In this document: positions 36,468 to 45,541 of the stretch, piece after piece
How the letters are laid out: the number at the start of each line of letters is the position of its first letter
How positions within the stretch are numbered: position 1 is the first letter of the stretch
Assembly (NCBI GenBank): GCA_031553835.1
Contig: JAVBKX010000014.1
Span: 1 to 64,000 of the forward strand
Origin: JAVBKX01 sp031553835
Lineage (GTDB): Bacteria; Bacteroidota; Bacteroidia; Bacteroidales; Azobacteroidaceae
DNA: 64,000 bases
Direction of reading: 5' to 3'
Made by a program: the position numbers and the translations under genes
The notes under the pieces: model-generated
What the model saw: only the letters and a program-made list of their open reading frames with translations
What the model was told of the DNA's origin: nothing
Databases searched by the model: none

Positions 36468-38552
36468 TTACTTCTTGAAAATCCAAACTTTATAACTGTT
36501 GCCTGGCTGCCGGTTTCCTACGGCATAATATGGAATCGCCTTCACTGATATTTCCTGAGCCTGATTGTCGAAGGCCGTTGTGGTAATAACATTCACGCCA
36601 TTCAATAAATCGTTTTCAAAATGCATTTCAAAAGGCGCCTGTTCATCCAATTTAATTTGCTGAAGATCCCGATTATCCATTTCTTCCAAACAATAAATAA
36701 GAGGACCGGAAGCTATGGTTACCTGATCTTTCAGATTCATCACTTCATCGTGGGCATGAATCATCCGGGGTTGCATCGGCAAAGAGAGTTCGACTTTATC
36801 CCCCTTCTTCCACATCCGGTGGATGGATGCATATCCATTAATAATCTGTATATCAACTGGTTCATTATTTACCTTCAATACAACAGGAGCAGAGAGATTA
36901 GATCGATACAATTGATATGGATTTTCCATACCCCGCGCCCATCCCGGAATGCGAATTTTGAGAGCAAACGGTTTTTCGTTTTCCGGATTTACAGTTAAAG
37001 AGATCCGCCCATTCCAGGGATATCCGGTTTCCTGTATTAAACCGATTGCATTATCAGACAGTTGCAGGTTTGCTTCACTTCCGATAAACAGGTTGACAAT
37101 GGCCGTATCGTTGCTAAAGGAGTAAATAAATCCGGGCAAAGCGGAAACCATCTTCAAAAACATCGGCGGACAGCAAGGGCAATCGTGCCATTCCCAACGA
37201 CTGTGATGATCAGCGTTCAGCGGATTCTGATATGTATAATGATCTCCCGACAAAGAAATTCCGGTCAGGACGCTATTATATAAAATCCGTTCCACTTCAT
37301 CCATATACTTCCCGTTTCCCGTGAGTTCATTCATGCGTTGACTAAAAAATCCGGCGCCTACAGCAGCGCAAGTTTCCAAATAAGCATCCGTCGGCAGAAA
37401 ATAATCGGGACCGAATTTTTCATCGTGATGAATAGCCCCTACTCCACCGGTGATAAACATACGCCTGCCCGCCATATTATCCCACAAGTGGCAAGCCGTT
37501 TCAATGTAAGCCGGCGAATGATTTTCAAGAGCCATCGTAGCGATTCCGGTGGCTAACAGCGTCGCTCTGACTGCATGTCCTTCGATCGTTTTCTGTTTGA
37601 ATACGGAAATAGAATCCTGCGCATAATCTCCCCATGAAGGACGGGAATGGCTGCCAAATTTAGGATCTGTATATTTATCTTCTTTGATCCATTTTTCCGC
37701 TTCGTGATTTCCCCAGGCCAGCCACAAAGGATAACCGCAATGATTGCCCCGGTTTTCGACCCAATATTTTACCAATTCGTAATAAGCATCTTCTCTTACC
37801 GGAATGTTCATTTTTTCTTTCAGTTCCGGATTATTTTTATATAACCAGTACAATTTCATCATCGCTTCTTCCGGTCCCGAATGGGATGGAACGACATTTT
37901 TCTTCGGTTCGGGTCCCATATAGTCGCACATGTAGTTGGTAAAACGAGTAGCGATCTCCAGCAATTTGGTCTTACCGGTGGCCTTATAATAATGAACACC
38001 CGCTTCTATCAACATGCCGGCATTGTACACATCGTGTTGCCAACGAAGAAAACCGCCGTTTTCACCCCATGCATGATCCGGTTCCATCAGTTGAGTATAA
38101 GTTTCGAGGTAACCGGTTGACTCGGATTGTTGAGCTGCATATATCCGGTCGATATAATCATCAATACGTTTTTCCATATTTTTATCCGGCGCAGTCGCTA
38201 AAAAATCGGAAATGCCCCGGATCGTCTCATAGATCAATCCATCGAACCAGGGAAAACCGGCATGTTTACCGATGCCTCTCTCACCACTGGCCACCAGGTC
38301 AAAGTTATGAAATGCGTCATGGTCTTCCGGAAATTCAGCGCCATGAATATGTTTCCCTTCGAATTTATTCAATACATCAGTGGCTGTGACGGTACTCCAT
38401 AATTTGAGTTTCGGACTCCAGAACGAGTCATGGATTTTAACCTGATTTACTTCAAGAAAGCAAATATTTTCTTCCGTTTCCCTGTTTTGTTTTGCTGAAC
38501 AACCGGCCAATACCAACACAGTCAGCAGGGCAATAATCGAATATTTTTTCAT
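36468..38552 (-). CDS. GH127-family beta-L-arabinofuranosidase (DUF1680)
   Basis: The ATG at 38552 gives MKKYSIIALLTVLVLAGC, a lipobox; 694 aa. Zn-thiolate active site pieces are present: YLETCAAVG near residue 395 (Glu and Cys) and HDCPCCPPM near residue 460 (the Cys pair used as nucleophile and metal ligand in GH127). Also FPWFDGLIYETIRGISDFL and NGGFLRWQHDVYNAGMLIEA from the (alpha/alpha)6 barrel. It likely releases beta-L-arabinofuranose from plant glycans; related families (e.g. GH146) share the motif, so substrate is open. It is the last gene of the GRE/GH51 unit, separated from GH51 by the element at 38595-38768. Confidence 0.88.
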   Translation of the reverse strand: MKKYSIIALLTVLVLAGCSAKQNRETEENICFLEVNQVKIHDSFWSPKLKLWSTVTATDVLNKFEGKHIHGAEFPEDHDAFHNFDLVASGERGIGKHAGFPWFDGLIYETIRGISDFLATAPDKNMEKRIDDYIDRIYAAQQSESTGYLETYTQLMEPDHAWGENGGFLRWQHDVYNAGMLIEAGVHYYKATGKTKLLEIATRFTNYMCDYMGPEPKKNVVPSHSGPEEAMMKLYWLYKNNPELKEKMNIPVREDAYYELVKYWVENRGNHCGYPLWLAWGNHEAEKWIKEDKYTDPKFGSHSRPSWGDYAQDSISVFKQKTIEGHAVRATLLATGIATMALENHSPAYIETACHLWDNMAGRRMFITGGVGAIHHDEKFGPDYFLPTDAYLETCAAVGAGFFSQRMNELTGNGKYMDEVERILYNSVLTGISLSGDHYTYQNPLNADHHSRWEWHDCPCCPPMFLKMVSALPGFIYSFSNDTAIVNLFIGSEANLQLSDNAIGLIQETGYPWNGRISLTVNPENEKPFALKIRIPGWARGMENPYQLYRSNLSAPVVLKVNNEPVDIQIINGYASIHRMWKKGDKVELSLPMQPRMIHAHDEVMNLKDQVTIASGPLIYCLEEMDNRDLQQIKLDEQAPFEMHFENDLLNGVNVITTTAFDNQAQEISVKAIPYYAVGNRQPGNSYKVWIFKK

Positions 38553-38594
38553 ACGCACAAAAATTTATATATATACACAATAACTAAAGATTCG

Positions 38595-38768
38595 TGAGGC
38601 TGTCTCAAAAGCAGATCAATAGAACACAGATGACACGGATGACACGGAAAAGCGCGGATTGATTTTTTATTTTCAATTGAATATGAGTTGATAAAAATAT
38701 ATAAACTGTGAATTTCTGCGTATTCTGTGTATTTCGTGTTCTATAATTTCACTTTTGATACAGCCTCA
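38595..38768. mobile_element. 174-bp MITE-like element enclosing repeat copy 3
   Basis: Outer ends are inverted: TGAGGCTGTCTCAAAAG on the left, and on the right the reverse complement of TGAGGCTGTATCAAAAG. The TGAGGCTGTCTCAAAA end is familiar from Bacteroidota insertion sequences (IS1182-like; not verified). Inside is a copy of the AATAGAACAC...GTGTTCTAT palindromic repeat. No ORF, and no clear target duplication at the borders. It begins 42 bases upstream of the GH127 start and ends four bases before the GH51 stop, so it splits this operon. Confidence 0.6.
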
Positions 38769-38772
38769 TATA

Positions 38773-41208
38773 TCAAAACACCAGAATGGTATAGGAATAA
38801 GGCTCAAATTCATACACCGTACTTTGTTTATACCTCACTTGTTTTTCTTTTGGAATAATCCGTTCCGGTTCTTTCGGAGTATTGATCTCTTCCAGTTTTC
38901 CCGCCAAAGAAATAACTTTCACTTCTCCGCTATTTTCAAAGCCGGATATATTCAGATTCGCAGCAATCGCTTTACCGGAAAGATTCGCTACATGGATCAC
39001 CAGCTTATTGCCCTTTTCATCCCGGGTAGCCGTAACATCTAAAGAATCATGATCGCAAACGGAAGACACCCTCAACGGCAGATGATTTTTCGAAGCCATT
39101 TGCTGCGCATAAAAAGGAGGCATACCCCATACCTGTGTTGGCGTGAAGAATATTTGCCCCTGATCCCATCCGTTATCATTTTGTTTATAGGGTTGTAAAG
39201 CATTGGCAGGACAGGAAGTCAGGATAAAATCACCCATCCGGCGTACAGCATTTTGCACTGTCACATGGCCCAATACCCTTTGTATGTTATGACTATTACC
39301 GTTTTCTTCAAAAATAGCACATTTCATATTCGTATCCGGATTCCATTTCAGGAACAATTCTTTCATTTGCCTTAATTCTTTTTCTGCCTGAGATCCGTTG
39401 TTCAATTGATCTGCCCACGGATGATAATCCCAATAATCGGCTTTTCCATCCAACGCGTTGAATACTTTTTCCATATTCGGAGATTCGGGACGCCACCAGG
39501 CAGCATTGATTAAAGATAAAGACGGATCTTTACTTTTCATGGCATCATGGAGAAGAATAAATCGTTCGATATAGTGTTCATAACCTTCTGCGCTGTCTCC
39601 TCCGGGCAAAACTTCCTCATTCCCGATTTCGATGTACTTCACACGGTAAGGCTCCGGGTGTCCGTTTTCAGCCCGTTTCTTTCCCCATTCCGAAGTGACC
39701 GGACCATTCAGGTATTCAACCATATCAGCCATATCCTGCGGACTTTCTTCGATATGGACAGCAAATGCAGCTGTAAATCCGGCTGCTTCGCAAAATTGCA
39801 GAAAATCTTCAATACCAAATCCATTCGTAGAATATTTATACCAGGTTCCCGTATAAGGCGGACGTTTGTCCCGATCTCCGATCATTTTTTTGAAGCGGTA
39901 TTCCTGAGCATTCACCATCGAACCTCCATAACGCAGGAAAGTCAGTTGTTGAGCAACCATCATTTCCCCGATATCTTTACGGTAAGGTAATCCTTTGAAT
40001 TGCTCACTTTCAACATCCATCAACGTAACCTGATCCACCCACAATTTTCCGGGTTGGTCGAAACAGATGGCAAAACGAGCGTTAGCATCTTCTGCATTGG
40101 TAGTAAGATCGAATGAATATTTTTCCCATTGGCCGGTAATTCCGCTAATTTCCTGTTTAGCATATTCTTTTGTTCCATCTGCATTTTGTAAAGCAACGGT
40201 AACCGGTCCTTTCAAATTGGGGCTTTTCAGATAAAGATGTCCTTTCAACTGTTGCCCATTTTTCACAGCAATTCCCCAGCGATTCAGGCTCGAATTACTG
40301 ATTCCGGCACGACCGTTTCCGGAAACGAGTTCTATTATCTGCGAACATTTCCCGTTATAAGCATCCTGAGTATCATGGGCAAAAACGACATTGGCCTCCT
40401 CGGTTTGAATCGCATCCCACTGAAAACTAACCGGAATTTTCGGAGTGGTTTTGAATGCCAACACCTGCTTTTGGTTATTTGCATTAATCATTATATTACG
40501 AAACCAGGCATTTCCGTTCCAGGTACGCAACCCTATTTTTCCATCAGCAAGATCCGGATCGTTATCGTCACAAGAAAAAACACTTACATCATTAAGAAAT
40601 ACTTCGATTTTACCATTTAACATAGCTAATTTCAATCGATTCCACACAAGAGGATTACAATCTACTTCCACATCTTTGATATGCTCAAAATTATTTTTAT
40701 GCTTTCCTACAATGATCTTCTTTCCATTTGTATATAAGCTGACTTCGTATCCATAAAAATTGTCGGCGCCTTTTCCCGGTTTAGCGACCCGGGTAATAAA
40801 ACCGGCATTATCTCCGCTTTGGGAATCGAATTTTATTTCAGTTTCCACCGTTCCCTCTTTCACTTCCGTCGGATCGTAAATCAATTTGGCTCCGGGATAA
40901 CCTTCCACAAATATTTCCTGTCCGTTGGCATCCCAGGAACCCTCATAAATAGAAAAATGGTCGAATGCGGGAGAAGCAACAGGTTCTTCAAAACTTTCCC
41001 CGAATATTTTCTGGTCATAAAGACCTCCATAAATTTCGTGATTGACATCTTCGATACACGATCCATATAACCAAGGAGTTATTTGACCTTCCACTTTCTC
41101 GGCATCGATAGCGATAGATACCCTGGCCGCGTTTTGTTCACACGACTGAACAAACAGCAATGACAAACAAATACAATACAACAAGATATGAATACATAAA
41201 TTTTTCAT
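38773..41208 (-). CDS. GH51 alpha-L-arabinofuranosidase with inserted lectin-like domain
   Basis: The ATG at 41208 gives MKNLCIHILLYCICLSLLF and lipobox VQSC; 811 aa. Retaining exo-enzyme releasing alpha-L-arabinofuranose. The N-terminal ITPWLYGSCIEDVNHEIYGG is typical, then a concanavalin-like insert (about 83-243, from FSIYEGSWDANGQ to LRTWNGNAWFRNIMIN), a CBM4-like sandwich (about 260-380), and the barrel with acid/base in YIEIGNEEVLPGG (about 527) and nucleophile in CAIFEENGNSHN (about 633). The C-terminal beta-sandwich ends TILVF. It follows the MFS porter by 28 bases. Confidence 0.93.
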   Translation of the reverse strand: MKNLCIHILLYCICLSLLFVQSCEQNAARVSIAIDAEKVEGQITPWLYGSCIEDVNHEIYGGLYDQKIFGESFEEPVASPAFDHFSIYEGSWDANGQEIFVEGYPGAKLIYDPTEVKEGTVETEIKFDSQSGDNAGFITRVAKPGKGADNFYGYEVSLYTNGKKIIVGKHKNNFEHIKDVEVDCNPLVWNRLKLAMLNGKIEVFLNDVSVFSCDDNDPDLADGKIGLRTWNGNAWFRNIMINANNQKQVLAFKTTPKIPVSFQWDAIQTEEANVVFAHDTQDAYNGKCSQIIELVSGNGRAGISNSSLNRWGIAVKNGQQLKGHLYLKSPNLKGPVTVALQNADGTKEYAKQEISGITGQWEKYSFDLTTNAEDANARFAICFDQPGKLWVDQVTLMDVESEQFKGLPYRKDIGEMMVAQQLTFLRYGGSMVNAQEYRFKKMIGDRDKRPPYTGTWYKYSTNGFGIEDFLQFCEAAGFTAAFAVHIEESPQDMADMVEYLNGPVTSEWGKKRAENGHPEPYRVKYIEIGNEEVLPGGDSAEGYEHYIERFILLHDAMKSKDPSLSLINAAWWRPESPNMEKVFNALDGKADYWDYHPWADQLNNGSQAEKELRQMKELFLKWNPDTNMKCAIFEENGNSHNIQRVLGHVTVQNAVRRMGDFILTSCPANALQPYKQNDNGWDQGQIFFTPTQVWGMPPFYAQQMASKNHLPLRVSSVCDHDSLDVTATRDEKGNKLVIHVANLSGKAIAANLNISGFENSGEVKVISLAGKLEEINTPKEPERIIPKEKQVRYKQSTVYEFEPYSYTILVF

Positions 41209-41236
41209 GATATAAAATGAATTAAATTGCAAATTT

Positions 41237-42562
41237 TTAATTTTTACCGATCAATTCTTTCTGTATTTGCTCTAATGATTTATTCTGGGTTTCCGGAAGC
41301 AGCAACGCAAAAAAGAAACTCAAAAACATCATCAAGGCAAAGAAACCAAAAATAAAAATGCCTCCCGTACGAATAAATACGGGAAACATCCATGACAAAA
41401 TCGCCGACCACACCCAGTGTGTCATACTACCCAGCACCTGCCCTTTCGAACGGACATTGTTGGGAAAGACTTCCGAAATCAGCACCCAAATGACGGCTCC
41501 TAATGAAATAGCAAAAAAAGCAATGAAACTCATCAGGCAGATCAACATATAATAACCATCAAAAGCATTCAGATAAAATCCTCTCGCCACTAATACATGG
41601 GAAATTGTCATTCCGAACGCTCCGACATAAAGTAGTTTTTTTCTCCCTACCTTATCAATCAATATCATTCCTATCATGGTAAAAGTAAGATTAGTCAAAC
41701 CAATGACTACCGATTGTATCATGGCAGAATCCCGGAATACTCCCGACATTTCAAAAATACGGGGTGCATAATACAAAATGGCATTAATTCCGGACAACTG
41801 GTTGAACGTGGCAATCAAAAATGCATAAAGAATAGGCTTGAGATATTTACGCTGGAACAATTTTTCACTGTTATCACTTGTCGAAACCAAAGACTCTTTT
41901 ATATCAGCCAATTCCTGTTCTACATCTTCATTGCCGATTTTTGCTATAATGACTCGCGCTTCATTCTCCCGTTGATGCTTTACAAGCCAACGCACACTTT
42001 CGGGAACCGTGAATAATAACAGGCCGAAAATCAAGGCCGGGATCGATACCATACCCAACATCCACTGCCAGTCGCGATCAATTCCATGAATACAATAGTT
42101 AGATAAATAGGCAATAACAATACCCAACACAATATTAAACTGAAAAAAAGCGACAAAACGTCCTCTCCAATGGGATGGAGAATTTTCAGCAATATACATA
42201 GGTCCCACCACCGATGATGCTCCGACCGCAATGCCTCCCAGAAAACGGAAAAATATAAACGAATACCAATTAATAATAACGGCGCTTCCCAAAGCCGAAA
42301 TAAAATACAACAATGCTATCAATTTTAAAGCATTGAGCCGGCCATAACGTTCGACAGGTTTGCTGCAAACAAAAGCACCGACGATCGTTCCTATCAACGC
42401 TGTAGCAATAGTAAAGCCGTGTTTAAAATCTGACAAACCGTAGATTTCCTGTATCGTTTTTTCAGCGCCTGAAATAACTGCAGTATCAAAACCAAAAAGT
42501 AATCCTCCCAAAGACGCTACAAAAGCGACATAAAACATATACCATTTTACCGGATTTTCCAT
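41237..42562 (-). CDS. MFS sugar porter (XylE/AraE type)
   Basis: 441 aa, twelve predicted helices. Sugar-porter signatures: GGLLFGFDTAVISGA in helix 1, PVERYGRLNALK, WRGRFVAFFQFNIVLGI, a PESVRWLVKHQRENEA loop, QLSGINAILYYAPRIF in helix 7, and PETQNKSLEQIQKEL at the end. This subfamily moves monosaccharides such as xylose, arabinose or glucose with protons. With GH51 and GH127 next to it, L-arabinose is the likely cargo. It starts 16 bases after the glycyl radical enzyme. Confidence 0.92.
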   Translation of the reverse strand: MENPVKWYMFYVAFVASLGGLLFGFDTAVISGAEKTIQEIYGLSDFKHGFTIATALIGTIVGAFVCSKPVERYGRLNALKLIALLYFISALGSAVIINWYSFIFFRFLGGIAVGASSVVGPMYIAENSPSHWRGRFVAFFQFNIVLGIVIAYLSNYCIHGIDRDWQWMLGMVSIPALIFGLLLFTVPESVRWLVKHQRENEARVIIAKIGNEDVEQELADIKESLVSTSDNSEKLFQRKYLKPILYAFLIATFNQLSGINAILYYAPRIFEMSGVFRDSAMIQSVVIGLTNLTFTMIGMILIDKVGRKKLLYVGAFGMTISHVLVARGFYLNAFDGYYMLICLMSFIAFFAISLGAVIWVLISEVFPNNVRSKGQVLGSMTHWVWSAILSWMFPVFIRTGGIFIFGFFALMMFLSFFFALLLPETQNKSLEQIQKELIGKN

Positions 42563-42578
42563 AACAATATTTTTTTAT

Positions 42579-44648
42579 TTAAATTCCAAATTCAATTCGT
42601 TCAATCACATGATCCTGGTAACATTCATCCAATTCAACAAAATATCCGCTCCATCCCCACACTCTGACAATCAGGTTATGGTAATGATCCGGATGAATCT
42701 TTGCGTCCAGCAATTTTTCACGACTCACCGTATTTAACTGCAATTGATGTCCTCCCAAATGAATAAAAGTGCGTACCAGCATACCCAATTTTGTAACGCT
42801 CTCTTCGTTCCGGAACACAGATTGATCAAACTCCAGGGTCAAAGGTCCTCCATTGATCACATGCTGTAAATCTTGTTTTGTGAAAGACTTAATTACGGAA
42901 AGAGGCCCCTTCTGATCAATAAATAAACTGGGAGAATAATTAGCCGGAATTACCTCGCCTGCGCTCCGCCCGTCAGGAGTAGCCCCCAGGTTTTTCGAAT
43001 GAAAGATATAGTACATGGCCGTACCGGTTCCCGCCCGGTAAATACCTCCGCGTTCGTTGATCTTTCCAGACAACGCTTGATCGAACGAATTCAATAGTTC
43101 TTTTCCGATCAAATCGGCATAATCATCATCCTGTCCCATTTTCGGAGCTTCCTTCCGAAGAAGTTGTTGCAATGCTTCTGCTCCTTTGAAATTATTGGTC
43201 AAAGCCAAAGTGAATGTCTTATAATCAATTTTTTGTTCTTCAAAATAATACTTTTTTATCGCAGCAAGCGAATCAACAGCCGTTGCAATTCCGGTTCCGT
43301 GAATACCATAATTATTGTATTTCAAACCTTCCGAAATATCCCTGGCTCTTTCCATGGTACCATCCATCAATACCGACATCATGGGAGCAGGTATCATATA
43401 TATATTCTTATGTTTTTCACAAATAACATCGACCCGGCGCTGAATTTCCTGCTCTACCAAACGATAAAACGATTGATAATCTTTGCAATCCTGCAATTTT
43501 TCCATCTGGGCAGATACACATTCCACCAATGCCACCGCATCTATATTAGGAATATCCATCGCCACTTTAGGAATGATAAATTCCCAGCAGGCAGCCACGA
43601 CATAATTATACGCATCTTCTTTGGAATACCCTTTCCTCATCAGGCCCGGTATCACGATATCATCGTTACTGTATTGTGGAAATCCCAGGCCGATCTTTGT
43701 CAATCGAGAACCTAATTCATAAATGTCAACAGGTGTATCTTTATCGACCCGGATATTGATTTTCGGATCAATTAATTCCAATTCATAACTGGCTCTCAGG
43801 CACATGCGGGAGAGAGCATTGAACTGGTATTCACCGGAAACGCTCCGGCCGCCCAGCACAAGACTCTGACCATTATCTCCCTGTTGCATACCTGGATACA
43901 AATCACTATCTTTATTACAAACCAGAAAAAATTCTTCGAGCAGATCAAATGCTTCTTCCTCACTGATTATTCCCTTTTCAATATCATATTTATAATAAGG
44001 ATACATATACTGATCGAACCGCCCCAGGGTATTGTGATAATTATAAGCTTCCCAAATAGAAAAATGAAGAATTCTCAACAATTGCAGCGCTTCCCTGAAA
44101 CTTTTTGCCCCGTTTGTTTTAATAGCGTGTAATACCTCTGCCGTTTCTGTTTCGCCTATTGACAAAGCGTGGGATTCGTATTTTCCGATCAGTTCCTGCA
44201 CTGCCGTAATGCAATCCAACATCGCATACAACACAATACGGCCTTCTTCATCGACATCCCGGTCGTTCAGACGCGATGTAATCTCTATTTTACGGGCTTC
44301 CAAACCCTGTTTTAAAGTATATTCATAATCAGGGGATATATTACAGACATATCCTTTTTCATGAATGTAATGTTTTTGTTTTATTTTTTCCCATTCAGAG
44401 GTAGTAAAAACTTCCGGAATAGCAGATACAGTACGTGTAAAAACAATTTTCTCTCCCGGCAGAATCACAGGATTTTCATTACCGAGCATTACAGCCAAAC
44501 AGATGGCAGACCTTTTTACAGGATGAACGTTTTCTTTTTGAAATGTTTCGTTGAGATGACTCATTCCCAACTCGTCGGGAGTACGCCGGAATTGATGATG
44601 TTTCTTGCCTAAAATATACTCCTTCAAACCTTTCACTCTTGACTTCAT
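42579..44648 (-). CDS. atypical glycyl radical enzyme, dehydratase-like active site
   Basis: Member of the pyruvate formate-lyase/glycerol dehydratase superfamily, 689 aa, shorter than most (about 750-850). The PFL-like domain runs through most of the protein; the C-terminal glycyl domain holds GATPDGRSAGEVIP, GGHQLQLNTVSREKLLDAKI and the Gly loop VRVWGWSGYF (Gly665, 24 residues from the end), where most family members have RVAGYSA. The catalytic loop is VVAACWEF with Cys354 and Glu356. PFL itself has Cys-Cys here, while the dehydratases and lyases have G-C-V-E, so Cys-x-Glu points to a C-O, C-N or C-S lyase, not PFL. Its ATG overlaps the activase stop by four bases. Substrate unknown; a sugar-derived polyol or acid is suggested by the neighbours. 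Confidence 0.88.
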   Translation of the reverse strand: MKSRVKGLKEYILGKKHHQFRRTPDELGMSHLNETFQKENVHPVKRSAICLAVMLGNENPVILPGEKIVFTRTVSAIPEVFTTSEWEKIKQKHYIHEKGYVCNISPDYEYTLKQGLEARKIEITSRLNDRDVDEEGRIVLYAMLDCITAVQELIGKYESHALSIGETETAEVLHAIKTNGAKSFREALQLLRILHFSIWEAYNYHNTLGRFDQYMYPYYKYDIEKGIISEEEAFDLLEEFFLVCNKDSDLYPGMQQGDNGQSLVLGGRSVSGEYQFNALSRMCLRASYELELIDPKINIRVDKDTPVDIYELGSRLTKIGLGFPQYSNDDIVIPGLMRKGYSKEDAYNYVVAACWEFIIPKVAMDIPNIDAVALVECVSAQMEKLQDCKDYQSFYRLVEQEIQRRVDVICEKHKNIYMIPAPMMSVLMDGTMERARDISEGLKYNNYGIHGTGIATAVDSLAAIKKYYFEEQKIDYKTFTLALTNNFKGAEALQQLLRKEAPKMGQDDDYADLIGKELLNSFDQALSGKINERGGIYRAGTGTAMYYIFHSKNLGATPDGRSAGEVIPANYSPSLFIDQKGPLSVIKSFTKQDLQHVINGGPLTLEFDQSVFRNEESVTKLGMLVRTFIHLGGHQLQLNTVSREKLLDAKIHPDHYHNLIVRVWGWSGYFVELDECYQDHVIERIEFGI

Positions 44649-45397
44649 AAAATGATCGTTTTTATATTGTGTTTTTCAAATGGATTATAAATATGCGGAG
44701 ATACATCCGGATCAAACGGAGGATCGTATTTCTTTCCGATCATAGCATACTTAGCCCCGGCCGTTTTATGGTATCGCATTAACTCTACCCGGAGCAATGA
44801 TTTTGCATTTTTTACAAGAGATAATACATCCTGCATATTTTTTTCCGTATCATTTACTCCGGGAATAAGTGGAACACGAATAATAAAATCTTTCTGAGAA
44901 GCACATAAATGTTCCAGATTTTTCAGTATTAACCGGTTGTCCACACCTGTATATTTCTTATGTAAAACCGGATCTGTAAGTTTCACATCAAATAAAACCA
45001 GATCGACACAGGAAATTACTTTATCAAAAACCGGAGCCGGAGCATACCCGCTCGTTTCGACAGCAGCATGTATGGATGGTATTTTTTGAAGGAATTCAAT
45101 AACAAAATCAGCCTGAAATAGCGGCTCGCCACCGGTCAGCGTAATACCTCCTTCATTGAGGGAATAAATATCTTTATTTTTGAAAACCTGCGCAGCTAAT
45201 GTATCCGAATCCATTGTATAGCCACAAAGTGTTCTTCCGCTTTTCTTGTATAAATATTGAGGCTCCGGAGCAATGCCTTCCGGATTATGGCACCAGGCGC
45301 AACGCAACGGACAACCTTTCAGGAAAATGGTTGTCCTGATGCCCGGTCCATCATGGATAGCAAATTCTTCGATGCTAAAAACAGTAGCCTCTTTCAT
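44645..45397 (-). CDS. glycyl radical enzyme activating enzyme (radical SAM)
   Basis: The ATG at 45397 gives MKEATVFSIEEFAIHDGPGI, the classic start of this family; the longer frame reads through the promoter. 250 aa. Radical SAM cluster GCPLRCAWCHNPEG with Cys29, Cys33 and Cys36; SAM-binding GGITLTGGEPLFQ. It lacks the usual ferredoxin insert: only one Cys (TLCGY) lies between the cluster and GGEP. So it resembles PFL activase rather than the two-extra-cluster activases of most dehydratase-type enzymes. First gene of the operon, overlapping the enzyme it should activate by ATGA. Oxygen-sensitive, so anaerobic growth is implied. Confidence 0.93.
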   Translation of the reverse strand: MKEATVFSIEEFAIHDGPGIRTTIFLKGCPLRCAWCHNPEGIAPEPQYLYKKSGRTLCGYTMDSDTLAAQVFKNKDIYSLNEGGITLTGGEPLFQADFVIEFLQKIPSIHAAVETSGYAPAPVFDKVISCVDLVLFDVKLTDPVLHKKYTGVDNRLILKNLEHLCASQKDFIIRVPLIPGVNDTEKNMQDVLSLVKNAKSLLRVELMRYHKTAGAKYAMIGKKYDPPFDPDVSPHIYNPFEKHNIKTIIL

Positions 45398-45419
45398 GAC
45401 ATTAGGATTAGATGCGCTA

Positions 45420-45518
45420 CAAATATATGAATAAATTCTCAAACTGGTATGTACTGGTATGTGTTTTTCAAAAATAAACACCGGAGCATACCAGTTGGAT
45501 CCGATTTTTGTATATTTG
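45420..45518. promoter_or_regulatory. divergent promoter with three ACTGGTATG operator boxes
   Basis: ACTGGTATG occurs at 45443-45451 and 45453-45461 as direct repeats 10 bases apart, and inverted at 45487-45495. A -7 box TATATTTG (45511-45518) serves the regulator on the plus strand; TATATTTG (45420-45427 reversed) serves the activase on the minus strand. The boxes cover the upstream half of both promoters, as expected for a repressor that controls both the GRE operon and itself. The -33 boxes are weak. Confidence 0.6.
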
Positions 45519-45541
45519 CACAAAAAAGTCAACTCCGATAA

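Noticed and set aside
42579..44648. Pyruvate formate-lyase
   Set aside because: The active site lacks the Cys-Cys pair of PFL and has Cys-Trp-Glu; the Gly loop also differs.
42579..44648. Standard B12-independent 1,2-propanediol dehydratase
   Set aside because: Attractive beside fucO, but the Gly-Cys-Val-Glu and RVAGY-type signatures are not matched and the protein is too short; left as an open possibility only.
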